A stretch of 64,000 nt of DNA from DAOTWC01 sp048499435 (GTDB lineage: Bacteria > Chloroflexota > Anaerolineae > Aggregatilineales > Phototrophicaceae): the NCBI GenBank assembly GCA_048499435.1, contig JASNZW010000001.1, positions 955,761 through 1,019,760 of the forward strand, given 5' to 3'. This document shows, one piece after another, positions 26,262-35,157 of this stretch. The notes beneath the pieces are model-generated. The model ran no database searches, was not told the origin of the DNA, and saw only the letters and a list, made by a program, of their open reading frames with translations. Position 1 is the first letter of the stretch. Every line of letters starts with the position of its first letter. A program made the position numbers and the translations under genes.

Positions 26262-26765
26262 TTAGCGGGCGGCGGGCGGGCTGTTTTCGATGATCGCGCG
26301 CAGCAGCAGCGCCAGCGCGGCGTCAGCGCTGGCCTCTTTGACCGCCGCCCGGTCGCCTTCCCACAGATGCCGTTCGCTGATGAGCTGGCCCGCTGGCCCG
26401 GCCAGCCCGATGTACGTCAGGCCCACCGGCTTTTCGGCTGTGCCGCCGCCCGGCCCGGCGATGCCGGTGGTGCTCACCGCGTAGTCCGTCCTGAACAGCT
26501 CGCGCGCGCCGGCGGCCATCTCCAGCGCCGTTTCGGCGCTCACCGCCCCATGCGCGATCAGCGTGCCCTGCTTGACTTTTAACACCGCCTGCTTGGCGGC
26601 GTTGGCATAAGCCACCACGCCCCCCATCACGTAGACAGAGCAGCCGGGGATGTTGGTCAGGCGGTGCAGCACCAGCCCCCCCGTGCAGGATTCAGCGGCG
26701 GCTACTGTCAGGCCGCGCGCGCGCAGCAGCGCGCCAACCTGTGCTTCCAGCGATTCGAGCGTCAT
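26262..26765 (-). CDS. pncC: CinA C-terminal-domain nicotinamide-nucleotide amidase
   Basis: 167 residues, the stand-alone CinA C-terminal (PncC) domain. Signatures are VAAAESCTGGLVLHRLTNIPGCS at the start, the VYVMGGVVAYANAAKQ segment, GAVSAETALEMAAGARE, and STTGIAGPGGGTAEKPVG. PncC deamidates nicotinamide mononucleotide in NAD recycling. The start at 26765 (ATG) has GAGGGG upstream; a GTG nine bases earlier is less likely. Confidence 0.9.
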   Translation of the reverse strand: MTLESLEAQVGALLRARGLTVAAAESCTGGLVLHRLTNIPGCSVYVMGGVVAYANAAKQAVLKVKQGTLIAHGAVSAETALEMAAGARELFRTDYAVSTTGIAGPGGGTAEKPVGLTYIGLAGPAGQLISERHLWEGDRAAVKEASADAALALLLRAIIENSPPAAR

Positions 26766-26855
26766 CAGGCCCACCCCTCTCAGCGACGACCAATATCCTA
26801 TCCAACTGCGCCTGAATTGCCCACCGGGATTGGTGTCATTCTGGGCGGTTAGGGC

Positions 26856-26861
26856 TATAAT
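26856..26861 (+). promoter_or_regulatory. -10 box of the LysM lipoprotein gene
   Basis: Perfect TATAAT, 50 bases upstream of the start at 26912. No good -35 at standard spacing. Confidence 0.4.
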
Positions 26862-26911
26862 GCGGGATAACGCCGTGTGCAGTATGGGAAAAAGAGGGAT
26901 TTATCGGCGCA

Positions 26912-27883
26912 GTGGGCTACTGGGGATGGCGGCCTCTGCTGTGGGCCGTATGTATCAGCGTGTGGGTAAGCGGCTGTAGTGTGGCGTCCGAGGCGGCGCT
27001 CACGCTGCCGCCGACTGTCACGCCGCCGGTCACGCTCACGCTGCGCCTGCGCGAAACGGCCACGCCGCCGCTGCCGCCGCGCCCGACGCCGACCGCCACA
27101 CCCACCCCGCCGCCCGCTGTCGCCGCCGCCGCGCTGGTCTACACCGTCCGCCCCGGCGACACGCTGCTGGGCATCGCGTTCGATTTCGGCCTGGACGTGG
27201 GCGCGCTGCAGGCCGCTAACGCCGGCGTGGACGCGCGCAGCCTTCAGGTAGGCCAGCAGCTTATCATCCCCCCGCCTACGCCAGCGGCGCCGCCGCTGCC
27301 GCTGCCGCTGCTGCTGGAGCCGCCCACCTGCTATGACACGCCCTCTGGCGCGCTGTTATGCCTGGGGCGCGTGGCCAACCATGAGGCGCAGCCGGTCGAG
27401 TATGTGCGGGTGCAGGTGCAGTTCTGGCACGCCGACGGCACGCCGCTGGCCGCCGCCGAAACCGGCATCGAGCAGGCGCTGATCCCGCCGGGCGCAGCCG
27501 CGCCCTACAGCGTGCTGCTGCCTGGCATGGACGGCGCTTACGCTTACGCAACGGCCGTCCTGCTCGCGGCGGACCCCGCCCCGCAGACCGACCAGCGCTT
27601 TGTCGCCCTGACGATTGAGGACGCGCAGGCCAGCCTGGTGGACGGGCGCTATGTCGTCACCGCCGCGCTGCACAACGCAACCGACCACGCCGCCGGCCCG
27701 GCGCGCGTCGTGCTGACGCTGCTGGACGCCGACGGGCGCGTTACCGGCTACCGGACGGCGCTCACGCCCGCCGGCATCGCGCCCGGCGCGCGCGTCAGCG
27801 TGCGCATCGAAGCGGCGGCCCAGGACGCCGCCCGCGCCGGCAGCCACACGCTCTACGCGGAAGCCCGGCGCGCCGGCGGCTGA
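26912..27883 (+). CDS. LysM-domain lipoprotein
   Basis: 323 residues from a GTG start. The lipobox is WVSGC (Cys22), so the protein is anchored in the membrane. A Thr/Pro linker (TPTATPTPPP) leads to one LysM repeat, VYTVRPGDTLLGIAFDFGLD then QVGQQLIIPPP (about residues 77-120), which binds peptidoglycan or chitin-like glycans. Two beta-sandwich-like segments follow (about 135-215 and 225-320), the latter resembling the FxLYM-type domain of secreted proteins. The gene converges with pyrH, with eight bases between them. Confidence 0.8.
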   Translation: MGYWGWRPLLWAVCISVWVSGCSVASEAALTLPPTVTPPVTLTLRLRETATPPLPPRPTPTATPTPPPAVAAAALVYTVRPGDTLLGIAFDFGLDVGALQAANAGVDARSLQVGQQLIIPPPTPAAPPLPLPLLLEPPTCYDTPSGALLCLGRVANHEAQPVEYVRVQVQFWHADGTPLAAAETGIEQALIPPGAAAPYSVLLPGMDGAYAYATAVLLAADPAPQTDQRFVALTIEDAQASLVDGRYVVTAALHNATDHAAGPARVVLTLLDADGRVTGYRTALTPAGIAPGARVSVRIEAAAQDAARAGSHTLYAEARRAGG

Positions 27884-27890
27884 GCGCGCG

Positions 27891-28637
27891 TCAGCCCTCG
27901 CGTGTGATAATCGTCCCCACTGAGTGATCGCCCTGGACGGCGCGCAGCAGGTCGTCGTTGGCCCAGAAGTTAACCACCAGGATAGGCATGTTGTTCTCTT
28001 CGCACAGCGTGAAGGCCGTCAGGTCCATCACCTGCAGGCGCGCGTCAAACACCTGCTGGTACGACAGGCGCTCGTAGCGCGTGGCGTCGGGCACTTTCTT
28101 GGGGTCGGCAGAGTAGACGCCGTTCACTTTGGTCGCTTTGATGAGAATGTTGGCGCCGATCTCGGTGGCGCGCAGGGCGGCGGCGGTGTCGGTGGTGAAG
28201 TAGGGGTTGCCCGTGCCGCCCGTGATGATGACGACGCGGCCCTTCTCCATGTGACGGATGGCGCGCAGGCGGATGTACGGCTCCGCGACGGCGTTCATCT
28301 GGACGGCGGTCTGCACGCGCGTCACCACGCCCGCGCGCTGGAGCGCGTCCTGCAGCGCCAGGCCGTTCATGACGGTGGCGATCATGCCCATGTGGTCGGC
28401 GGTGCTCTGCTCCATGCCGCGCGCCACGCCGATCGCGCCGCGCCACAGGTTGCCGCCGCCCATCACCACAGCCACCTGCACGCCCAATTCGTGAATCTGC
28501 TTGATTTTAGCGGCGATTTCCTCGGCGGCGTCCGGGTCAATGCCGTGGCCGCCGGGGCCGGCGAGGGCCTCGCCGCTGAGCTTGAGCATGATGCGCGGGA
28601 AGATCGGCTGGCTGCTCGTCGCGCTGCTGTCAGTCAT
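27891..28637 (-). CDS. pyrH: Uridylate kinase
   Basis: 248 residues, UMP kinase of the amino-acid-kinase fold. Motifs are IMLKLSGEALAG, VVMGGGNLWRGA, VVIITGGTGNPYFTTDTAAALRATEI and the uridine site near VNGVYSADP. The start is the ATG at 28637 with AGGAGG eight bases upstream. It is last in the rpsB-tsf-pyrH cluster, but a terminator separates it from tsf, so it may have its own promoter. No frr gene follows. Confidence 0.96.
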   Translation of the reverse strand: MTDSSATSSQPIFPRIMLKLSGEALAGPGGHGIDPDAAEEIAAKIKQIHELGVQVAVVMGGGNLWRGAIGVARGMEQSTADHMGMIATVMNGLALQDALQRAGVVTRVQTAVQMNAVAEPYIRLRAIRHMEKGRVVIITGGTGNPYFTTDTAAALRATEIGANILIKATKVNGVYSADPKKVPDATRYERLSYQQVFDARLQVMDLTAFTLCEENNMPILVVNFWANDDLLRAVQGDHSVGTIITREG

Positions 28638-28672
28638 TGTGTCCACCTCCTGTGTGCCGGGGTCAGGGCGCA

Positions 28673-28705
28673 GAAAAAAGGGACTGGCGAAAGGCCAATC
28701 CCTTT
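28673..28705 (-). terminator. Terminator between tsf and pyrH
   Basis: On the minus strand AAAGGGATTGG, a short loop and CCAGTCCCTTTTTT: an 11-base stem with one mismatch followed by six T residues. It lies about 70 bases after the tsf stop, so part of the transcription probably ends here. Confidence 0.75.
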
Positions 28706-28775
28706 AAGAACGCATCAGTTAAGGACGGCTGACGTGCCGCCCTTCCTGTGATAACGCAGCCCGCTGTGGCGGCGT

Positions 28776-29402
28776 TCAGGCATCGTCACCCGCGCTGTCC
28801 GCGTTCTCGCCGACGGCGAAGCGGGCAAAGCGGCGGATCTCGATGCTTTCGCCCACCTCGGCCACCACCTCGGACAGAAGCTGCGAGATGGTTTTCGAGT
28901 CGTCCATGATGTACGGCTGTTCGAGCAGGACGATCTCCTCGTAGAATTTCGCCATGCGCCCCTCAGCGACCTTCACGGCCACCGCCTCCGGCTTGCCTTC
29001 TTCGATCGCCCGGCGGCGCTGAATCTCCTGCTCAGCGGCGATAACGGCCTGGGGCACGTCTTCGCGGCGCACATATTCCGGGGACAGGTTGGCGATGTGC
29101 AGCGCGATGTTGTGCGCGAACTCGCGGAACGCCTCGGTATTGGCGACGAAGTCTGTCTCGCAGTTGACCTCCACCATGACGCCCAGGCGGCGGTTGTGGT
29201 GGGTGTAATTCTCGATAACGCCTTCGTTCATGGTGCGGCCAGCGCCCAGCTTCTTGGCAGCGCGGGCCAGGCCCTTCTCGCGCAGGTAATCAATGGCCTT
29301 CTTGATGTCGCCATCGTTTTGTTCCAGCGCTTTTTTGCAGTCAAGCGGGCCGGCGCCAGTCGCCTCGCGCAGGTCCTTGACCATCTGTGCGGTGATCTGC
29401 AT
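28776..29402 (-). CDS. tsf: Translation elongation factor Ts
   Basis: 208 residues, a short EF-Ts. The N-terminal UBA-like domain has KDLREATGAGPLDCKKAL, and the core has the TDFVANTEAFREFAHNIALHIA motif that contacts EF-Tu. A C-terminal acidic tail follows. It catalyses GDP release from EF-Tu. It is eight bases downstream of rpsB, the conserved order. Confidence 0.97.
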   Translation of the reverse strand: MQITAQMVKDLREATGAGPLDCKKALEQNDGDIKKAIDYLREKGLARAAKKLGAGRTMNEGVIENYTHHNRRLGVMVEVNCETDFVANTEAFREFAHNIALHIANLSPEYVRREDVPQAVIAAEQEIQRRRAIEEGKPEAVAVKVAEGRMAKFYEEIVLLEQPYIMDDSKTISQLLSEVVAEVGESIEIRRFARFAVGENADSAGDDA

Positions 29403-29410
29403 GGGATACG

Positions 29411-30280
29411 TCAGTCCTTTTCCTCTTCGGTGTCGTCGCCATCGGCTTCTTCGTCGTCATCGGCAAACAGGCGCGCGTCGCGCAGCTTGGCGAGGGTGGA
29501 CGCGCCCAGGTACTGCTCGTCGTCCTCGTCGTCCTCGTAGTCGGCGTAATCGGGCGCGCCGTCGTCGGCCAGCTCCACGTCGTCATCGGCCTTGCGCATG
29601 GCCTGGCCCTCAAGCACGGCGTCCGCCAGCGCGGTGACGATCAGCTTGATGGCGCGCACGGCGTCGTCGTTGCCGGGGATGATGTGGTCAATGTCGTCCG
29701 GGTTGCTGTTGGTGTCGGCCAGGGCCAGCACCGGGATGTCGAGAATGTTAGCCTCTTTGACGGCGGTCGCCTCGCGCATGGTGTCAATGACGATCAGCAT
29801 GTTGGGCAGGCGCTTCATGTCGCGGATGCCGCCCAGCCGAAGCTGAAGCGACTCAATCTTGCGCCCCAGGATAAGCGCCTCTTTCTTGGTCAGCAGCTCG
29901 AACTCGCCGGCGTCGCGGCGGCGTTCCAGCTTCTTGAGCGTTTCGATGCGCTCGCGGATGGTGCGCCAGTTGGTGAGCGTGCCGCCCAGCCAGCGGTGGC
30001 TGACGTAGGGCATGTGGCAGCGCTCAGCCTGGGCCGCGATAGTTTCCTGCGCCTGGCGCTTGGTGCCCACAAACAGCACCGTGCCGCCGTCGGCGACCGT
30101 GTCGCGGATCATGTCGTAATAGCGGTTGAGGTTGGCGATGGTTTGCTGAAGGTCAATGATGTGAATGCCGTTGCGTTCACCAAAGATAAACGGCTTCATC
30201 TTGGGGTTCCACTTGGTCGTGCGGTGACCGAAGTGGACGCCCGTTTCGAGAAGCCCCTTCATCGAGACGGAAGAAGGCAT
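29411..30280 (-). CDS. rpsB: 30S ribosomal protein S2 with acidic tail
   Basis: 289 residues. Family motifs are LLETGVHFGHRTTKWNPKM, FVGTKRQAQETI, RWLGGTLTNW and the MLIVIDTMRE... segment, and the conserved HII PGNDDA near residue 200. From about residue 230 a strongly acidic tail (DYEDDEDDEQ and DDDEEADGDDTEEE) is added, absent from E. coli S2. AGGAGA lies upstream of the ATG. First gene of rpsB-tsf. Confidence 0.97.
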   Translation of the reverse strand: MPSSVSMKGLLETGVHFGHRTTKWNPKMKPFIFGERNGIHIIDLQQTIANLNRYYDMIRDTVADGGTVLFVGTKRQAQETIAAQAERCHMPYVSHRWLGGTLTNWRTIRERIETLKKLERRRDAGEFELLTKKEALILGRKIESLQLRLGGIRDMKRLPNMLIVIDTMREATAVKEANILDIPVLALADTNSNPDDIDHIIPGNDDAVRAIKLIVTALADAVLEGQAMRKADDDVELADDGAPDYADYEDDEDDEQYLGASTLAKLRDARLFADDDEEADGDDTEEEKD

Positions 30281-30419
30281 AGTGCGGTTATTCTCCTGTG
30301 GACAGTGTTTGTACGATCACACCCTTCATCCCCTGCCGTCAATCAGGCCGGGCCTGACAACACCGGGCCGGGTCCGGGTGTGTGATTTTCAGCCAGCGGC
30401 GCTGGCCGCAACCGGCAGC

Positions 30420-30449
30420 ATTTTAACACAGCAGGCGGGCGCGCTTCAA
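30420..30449 (-). promoter_or_regulatory. rpsB promoter
   Basis: On the minus strand TTGAAG (30449-30444), an 18-base spacer and TAAAAT (30425-30420). It leaves a leader of about 130 bases containing short GC stems, as often seen for rpsB. Confidence 0.55.
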
Positions 30450-30491
30450 GGATTAAACCGGCGCGGGCCGGGCCAGCCGGGCGGTCAGCAG

Positions 30492-30522
30492 CCCCCTTCC
30501 CCCGCAGCGCGAGAGAAGGGGG
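30492..30522 (-). terminator. GC hairpin at the end of the repeat-protein gene
   Basis: CCCCCTTC (30492-30499) and GAAGGGGG (30515-30522) pair with a 15-base loop, 16 bases past the stop at 30538. No U-tract follows. Confidence 0.35.
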
Positions 30523-30537
30523 CCGCGATGCGGCGTT

Positions 30538-32280
30538 TCAGCGGATAGTCGGGTCGCTGATCCACACGTCCGGCGACACCAGCGTCGCCCCTTCGATCAG
30601 CAGATTGGTGTTGTAGCCGTAGGGGAATTCGTAAACGTTCAGGCCATTGAACTGCGACAGCACCGGCTTGGCGACGCCCAGCGCGTTGTCGAACACGCGG
30701 ATCACCGGCTCGCAGGTGATCTGCGTCGTTTCGTTGCAGATCTCCAGCGCGACCTGCGCCGTGCGCGTCTGCGCGTTGTCCTGGAGGTAAGTCACGCGCA
30801 CATGGTTCCACGATACCTGCGTGCGCTCGCCGCTGATATCGCCGTCAACCGGCGGCGGCGCGGCGGGCGTCGTCTGGAGCAGCAGCAGCTCCAGCGGGCC
30901 AGAGCCGGTGGGCGTGGGCGTGGGGGCGGGGCCGTTACACCAGCGCGCGTCGCAGAACGCCAGCGGGCGCACGCCTTCCAGCGTAGGCAGCGAGACAAAC
31001 TCCTCCTCCGCCAGCGTCGTCCAGCGCCGGTCAATGTAGAGCGCGAAATCGTCGCCGCTGACGAACATCATGCGCGAGTCCGACTCGCCATCGGGGGCCA
31101 TGTAGTTGCGGTACCAGGCGCGGAAGCGCGTGCCGCCGGGCATGATCCCCATGTACTGCGTGGCGGCCACGTCCAGATAGGCGAAAGCGTACTCGGACTC
31201 AGCCAGGTAGCGCCCGCCCTCCGCTTCCTCAACCACATCCAGCACCGGCGGGTTCTCCGCGATGCGGTTGGCCTCCGCCTCAGCGTGGGCGCAGTACGCC
31301 GAATCAGCGGCGACATCCGGCACGAGGTCGTAAGCCTGCTGCACGAACAGCACCAGGTTTTGCACCAGCGGCGCGCAGCGGGCCAGCGGGTCCTCGTTCT
31401 GCCAGCCGCGCGGGCGAGCATCCGGCCCCAGCGTCTCGTCGGCCAGCAGCTCGATATCGTGGCGCGTGTTGCGGTAGAACAGGGCCGGGTCGCTGGCGAT
31501 CACGCCGACCCACGCCGGCGGGCGCACCGCGCGCCCCAGCGTCTCGTCGGCCAGCAGCTCCAGGTCGAGAAACAGGTCCGCGCCGAACGTGGCCGAGGCG
31601 GGGTCAGTGTTGCGGCGGTAGCCGACCGGGCGCGTGTACAGGCCCAGCGTCTCGTCGGCCAGGCGCTCCAGGTCGCCGCGCGCCGCCAGCGTCAGGTCGG
31701 CCAGCCGGGCCGCGTCCGCGCTCACGGCGGCGTCTGCCGGCACGTCGCTGATCTCAGCGGCGACCGCCTGGCAGTAGTTGGGCGTGCCCGCCGGCGTCGT
31801 CAGCGGGCTGCCGGTGACAACCGCCAGCAGCGCGGCTGCGTTTTGCAGTGTGCGGTCGCAGCGGTTGAGCGCCGGCCCGCCGCGCCACCCTGGCGGGCGC
31901 GTCTCCGCGCCGAACTCGCCGTCGGCCAGCAGCTCCAGGTCGTGACGGACGTTGCGCGCCAGGATATCCGCGCGCGTCGAAGTCGCGCCGATCCAGCCGT
32001 CCGGGCGTTCCTGTGGGCTGTGGAGCGCGGCGGCCAGCAGCTCGGTGTCAAACCACAGGTCGGCGCTGGCGGCGGGCGCGGCCGGGTCAGCCGTGCCGGT
32101 CCAGTCTTCAGGACGCTGGCCGGGGGCCAGGGCCGCGTCCGCCAGCAGTTCAAGGTCGGCGCGGGCGTTTGCCACGAAAACATCCGGCGCATCCTGGGCC
32201 GGCGGCCCGGCGCGCACCACGCCCAGCGCCGTGGCCAGCGCTGTTCCTGCCATCAACATGACCAGTGAGAACCGTTTCAT
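30538..32280 (-). CDS. Secreted protein with six DLELLAD repeats
   Basis: 580 residues with a signal peptide (MKRFSLVMLMAGTALATALG). A motif of the form D-(L/I/T)-E-x-L-A-(D/A), four to six residues, R-P-x-x-(W/Y) occurs six times, at about 42-60, 78-96, 113-132, 203-221, 239-257 and 274-293. The array is two blocks of three, each followed by a Cys-bounded module (Cys141-Cys170 and Cys302-Cys328), so the first ~345 residues look like an internal duplication. A TPTPT linker near 450 separates a C-terminal beta-domain. The family is not recognised. It may bind a wall or surface ligand. Confidence 0.7.
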   Translation of the reverse strand: MKRFSLVMLMAGTALATALGVVRAGPPAQDAPDVFVANARADLELLADAALAPGQRPEDWTGTADPAAPAASADLWFDTELLAAALHSPQERPDGWIGATSTRADILARNVRHDLELLADGEFGAETRPPGWRGGPALNRCDRTLQNAAALLAVVTGSPLTTPAGTPNYCQAVAAEISDVPADAAVSADAARLADLTLAARGDLERLADETLGLYTRPVGYRRNTDPASATFGADLFLDLELLADETLGRAVRPPAWVGVIASDPALFYRNTRHDIELLADETLGPDARPRGWQNEDPLARCAPLVQNLVLFVQQAYDLVPDVAADSAYCAHAEAEANRIAENPPVLDVVEEAEGGRYLAESEYAFAYLDVAATQYMGIMPGGTRFRAWYRNYMAPDGESDSRMMFVSGDDFALYIDRRWTTLAEEEFVSLPTLEGVRPLAFCDARWCNGPAPTPTPTGSGPLELLLLQTTPAAPPPVDGDISGERTQVSWNHVRVTYLQDNAQTRTAQVALEICNETTQITCEPVIRVFDNALGVAKPVLSQFNGLNVYEFPYGYNTNLLIEGATLVSPDVWISDPTIR

Positions 32281-32378
32281 CGTCTAACCCCGCTGCGCTA
32301 CTGTCGCTGCACATCCCCCATTATACTCACGGCCCGCGCAAACGACACTGGGCCGGGGGTCATAAAACCCTGCCGCGC

Positions 32379-32406
32379 TTGTCGCCCCTGCCAATTTGAG
32401 TAGAAT
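32379..32406 (+). promoter_or_regulatory. Promoter of the PP2C-like gene
   Basis: TTGTCG (32379-32384), a 16-base spacer and TAGAAT (32401-32406), about 40 bases before the TTG start at 32447. Confidence 0.4.
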
Positions 32407-32446
32407 AGTTGCCACATAGCCGTAAGCAAAGGGCAGGGGTACGCTG

Positions 32447-34540
32447 TTGGATTTTGAAGCGCTCGTCGGGCATCTGTATATCGTCAACGGCCACGCCATC
32501 AGCGCCGCCCCGCCGGGCGCGCTGGTTGAGGTCGCGCCGCGCAAGGCGGTGCGGGGCCGCGAAATGGACACGATCTTCATGCTGGCGCTGCCAGACAGCG
32601 CCACCGCAGCCCCGGCGCGCTTCCTGGAGCAAATGGCCCAGCACGCCGCTGAGCGCTATTTCTCCAGCAGCGGCAGCGTCACGGCGGGCATCCGCACCGT
32701 GTTCACCACGCTCAACCAGAACCTGTATGAGCATAACGAGGCTGGCAAGCGCCGTCACGAGGCCGCCCTGCTGTGCGCGGTGCTGCACGGCAGCGACCTG
32801 TACCTGGCGCGCGCCGGGCACAGCGCCGCCCTGCTGGCGCACGAAAGCACGCTGGAAACTTTCCCCGGCGCCGACGCCGGCAGCAGCGCGCCGCTGGGCC
32901 TGCACCCGGTGGTGGATATCAAGCTGAGCCGCTATCGCATCGCCAGCGGCACGCGCCTGCTGCTGGCCAGCGCCGAGCTGGCCACGATCAACCTGGAAGC
33001 CCTGCGCCCGGCGCTGGGCGGCGCGCACATCGGCGAGGTGCTGAGCGCGGTCAAGGCGCTGGCCAGCGAGCAGCTTACGCTGCTGGCGGTGGAGTTCGTG
33101 CCGCCCGACGCCGCCATCCCGCTGCCGGTGCGCGAGGGCGAATCCACGCGCGAGGCGGCCGCGCCGGCGCCGGCGGCAGCGCCCGCCGAGGCCGCCAGCG
33201 CGCCGCCCGCTCGCCCGCTGGCCGGGGCCGTGAACCGGCTGCGCTTTCGCGCGCAGCGCCAGGCCGGGGCCGCCGCGCTGGCGGCCGCTGACGGGCTGGG
33301 CGCGGCCAGCAGCGCGCTGACGCCGCCTGAACCCGCGCCGGACGCGCCGCCCGCCCGCCGCCGCATTTCCGCCGCCAACGTGGCGCGGCTGGCCTGGCTG
33401 CTGCCAATCGCGGTCGTTGTGCTGGTGCTGCTGATGTGGCTGGGCGGAACTGGCCAGAGCGAGTTCGAGCTGTGCGTCAACGACGCCAACCGCGAAGCCG
33501 AGCGCGCGCGCCTGATCGCCTCCAGCGACCGCACCGGCACGCTGGCGGCCTGGAACGCCGTGCTGGTGCTGGTGGAGCGCTGCGAGAACATCCGCGCCGG
33601 CGACGAGGCGCTGGCGGCGCTGGTGCGCGAGGGCCAGGAAACGATTGATCTGCTGTCGGCCATCGAACGGCGCGACACCGTTCCGATCGCCGCTTTCCCC
33701 AACGCCGCCCTCACCCGCGTGATTCTGCGCGGTGAGGACCTGTACGTGCTGGACGACAACAACGACCAGGTGTACCGCGTCACGCTGGCGAGCGACGGCC
33801 TCAGCATGCTGCCCAATTCGCGCCAGCCCATCATCAACATGCGGCGCGGGGCCACCGTCGGCCAGTTTACGATGGGCGACATCGTGGATATCGCCTGGGC
33901 GGACGACGGCAGCGGCCTCAGCCAGGGCAACGTGCTGATCGCGCTGGACCGCAGCGGCGTGATCGTGGAGTATTCGCCCACCTTCCTGGCGCGCGGCGTG
34001 CAGCGGCTGCTGGGAACCGAGAGCTGGGTGAACCCGGTGCGCGCGCACATCTGGCAGGGGCGGCTGTACATCCTCGACACCGGGGCCAACCAGATATGGC
34101 GCTATGACCCGTCGGGCGGGGCCTACCCCGGCGGCCCGCTGGAGTATTTCACCGGCCAGAACCGCCCGGCGCTGGACAGCGCGGTGGATTTCGCCATTGA
34201 CCCCAACGGGCGCGTGTTCATCCTGTTCCGCGAGGGCATCGTGACGGTGTTCCGCACCGGCGAACAGCAGCCGTTCGGCTTCGCCGGCTTCCCGGACGGC
34301 CAGGGCCTGACCGAGGCGCAGGCGATGTACTTCAACACCAACCCGATCTCGCAGAGCATCTACTTCGCCAGCCGCGACACGCGCACCATCTACGAGACGT
34401 CGCAGGCGGGGACTTTCTTCAACAACTACCGGGCGTTCGATGAAGCGCAGTTCGCCGCGCTGAGCAATGTGGTGGCCGACGACAACCGCCAGGTGATCTA
34501 CGCGCTGTCGGGCAACGCCATCCTCGCTTTTCGCAAATGA
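32447..34540 (+). CDS. PP2C-like domain / membrane helix / beta-propeller-like protein
   Basis: 697 residues from TTG with AGGGG upstream. Residues 1 to about 225 follow the PP2C fold (LCAVLHGSDLYLARAGHSAALLA, a DVKLSRYRI-like segment, TLLAVEFV). The metal motifs (NED, DGMGG) cannot be found, so it is probably not an active phosphatase. An Ala/Pro linker and one membrane helix (about 311-333) lead to an external part with repeated RLYILDT- and VFILFRE-like blades, an NHL/propeller pattern. It may partner the kinase-like protein at 18.8 kb: both carry an inside signalling-type domain and an outside beta-domain. Confidence 0.7.
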   Translation: MDFEALVGHLYIVNGHAISAAPPGALVEVAPRKAVRGREMDTIFMLALPDSATAAPARFLEQMAQHAAERYFSSSGSVTAGIRTVFTTLNQNLYEHNEAGKRRHEAALLCAVLHGSDLYLARAGHSAALLAHESTLETFPGADAGSSAPLGLHPVVDIKLSRYRIASGTRLLLASAELATINLEALRPALGGAHIGEVLSAVKALASEQLTLLAVEFVPPDAAIPLPVREGESTREAAAPAPAAAPAEAASAPPARPLAGAVNRLRFRAQRQAGAAALAAADGLGAASSALTPPEPAPDAPPARRRISAANVARLAWLLPIAVVVLVLLMWLGGTGQSEFELCVNDANREAERARLIASSDRTGTLAAWNAVLVLVERCENIRAGDEALAALVREGQETIDLLSAIERRDTVPIAAFPNAALTRVILRGEDLYVLDDNNDQVYRVTLASDGLSMLPNSRQPIINMRRGATVGQFTMGDIVDIAWADDGSGLSQGNVLIALDRSGVIVEYSPTFLARGVQRLLGTESWVNPVRAHIWQGRLYILDTGANQIWRYDPSGGAYPGGPLEYFTGQNRPALDSAVDFAIDPNGRVFILFREGIVTVFRTGEQQPFGFAGFPDGQGLTEAQAMYFNTNPISQSIYFASRDTRTIYETSQAGTFFNNYRAFDEAQFAALSNVVADDNRQVIYALSGNAILAFRK

Positions 34541-34625
34541 ACGGTGTCCGTCAGCCGGCCTGCGCGGGCGGCGGGCAGGCCGCGCCGCGATGAGCAGCCA
34601 GCGCAGCGCGCACGGAGGCGGCCCA

Positions 34626-35093
34626 ATGAACGCGCCCACTGACCTGCTGTGGCAGGCCAACAACGAATATCGCAGGCGGCTGACGCAGGCGGCGACCTGC
34701 CTCAACCTGCTGGAACAGCAGGTGTTCGCGCTGGACCACAGCAACCAGGCGCGCACGCTGGCGGCGCTGCGCCACGCGCTGGACGAAGTAAGCGCGATGA
34801 CCGAGGAACACCGCGCCTGGCGCTACCGTTATTACTATCAGTCGCCGGACACGCGGCGCATGGTGCACGACACGGCCGCTGTCTACCAGGCGCTGGCCCG
34901 CTTCAGCCGGCTGCGCGGCCAGCACACGCGCCGCCTCAGCGACCTGCGCGCCCTGCTCAGCCACGTGCAGCGGCCTGACCCGGCGATCACGCGCGTCGCT
35001 ACCGGCAGCGACCTGTGGGCGATGGCTGAGTTCGCCCTCAGCGACCTGAGCCGCTTTGACGATTTCCTGCGCGAGCAGCCTCTCACCCCCTGA
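34626..35093 (+). CDS. Hypothetical helical protein
   Basis: 155 residues, mostly helical, rich in Arg and Leu, no signal peptide. Notable segments are RHALDEVSAMTEEHRAWRYRYYYQSPDTRR and FALSDLSRFDDFLRE. GGAGG lies nine bases before the ATG at 34626, which is why this start is used rather than 34590. It follows the PP2C-like gene after 85 bases on the same strand and may be co-transcribed. No family is recognised. Confidence 0.6.
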   Translation: MNAPTDLLWQANNEYRRRLTQAATCLNLLEQQVFALDHSNQARTLAALRHALDEVSAMTEEHRAWRYRYYYQSPDTRRMVHDTAAVYQALARFSRLRGQHTRRLSDLRALLSHVQRPDPAITRVATGSDLWAMAEFALSDLSRFDDFLREQPLTP

Positions 35094-35124
35094 ACCCCTT
35101 CGCCACATGGCGAAGGGGCCGGGG
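35083..35124. repeat. Palindromic repeat related to the one at 4725
   Basis: Begins CTCACCCCCT and contains CCCCTTCGCC (35095-35104) pairing with GGCGAAGGGG (35109-35118), loop ACAT, ending GGGGGTG. The stop codon of the upstream gene lies within it, so it may also stop convergent transcripts. Confidence 0.5.
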
Positions 35125-35157
35125 GTGCGGTTGGCGCTGTGGGGATAATCAGCCGCG

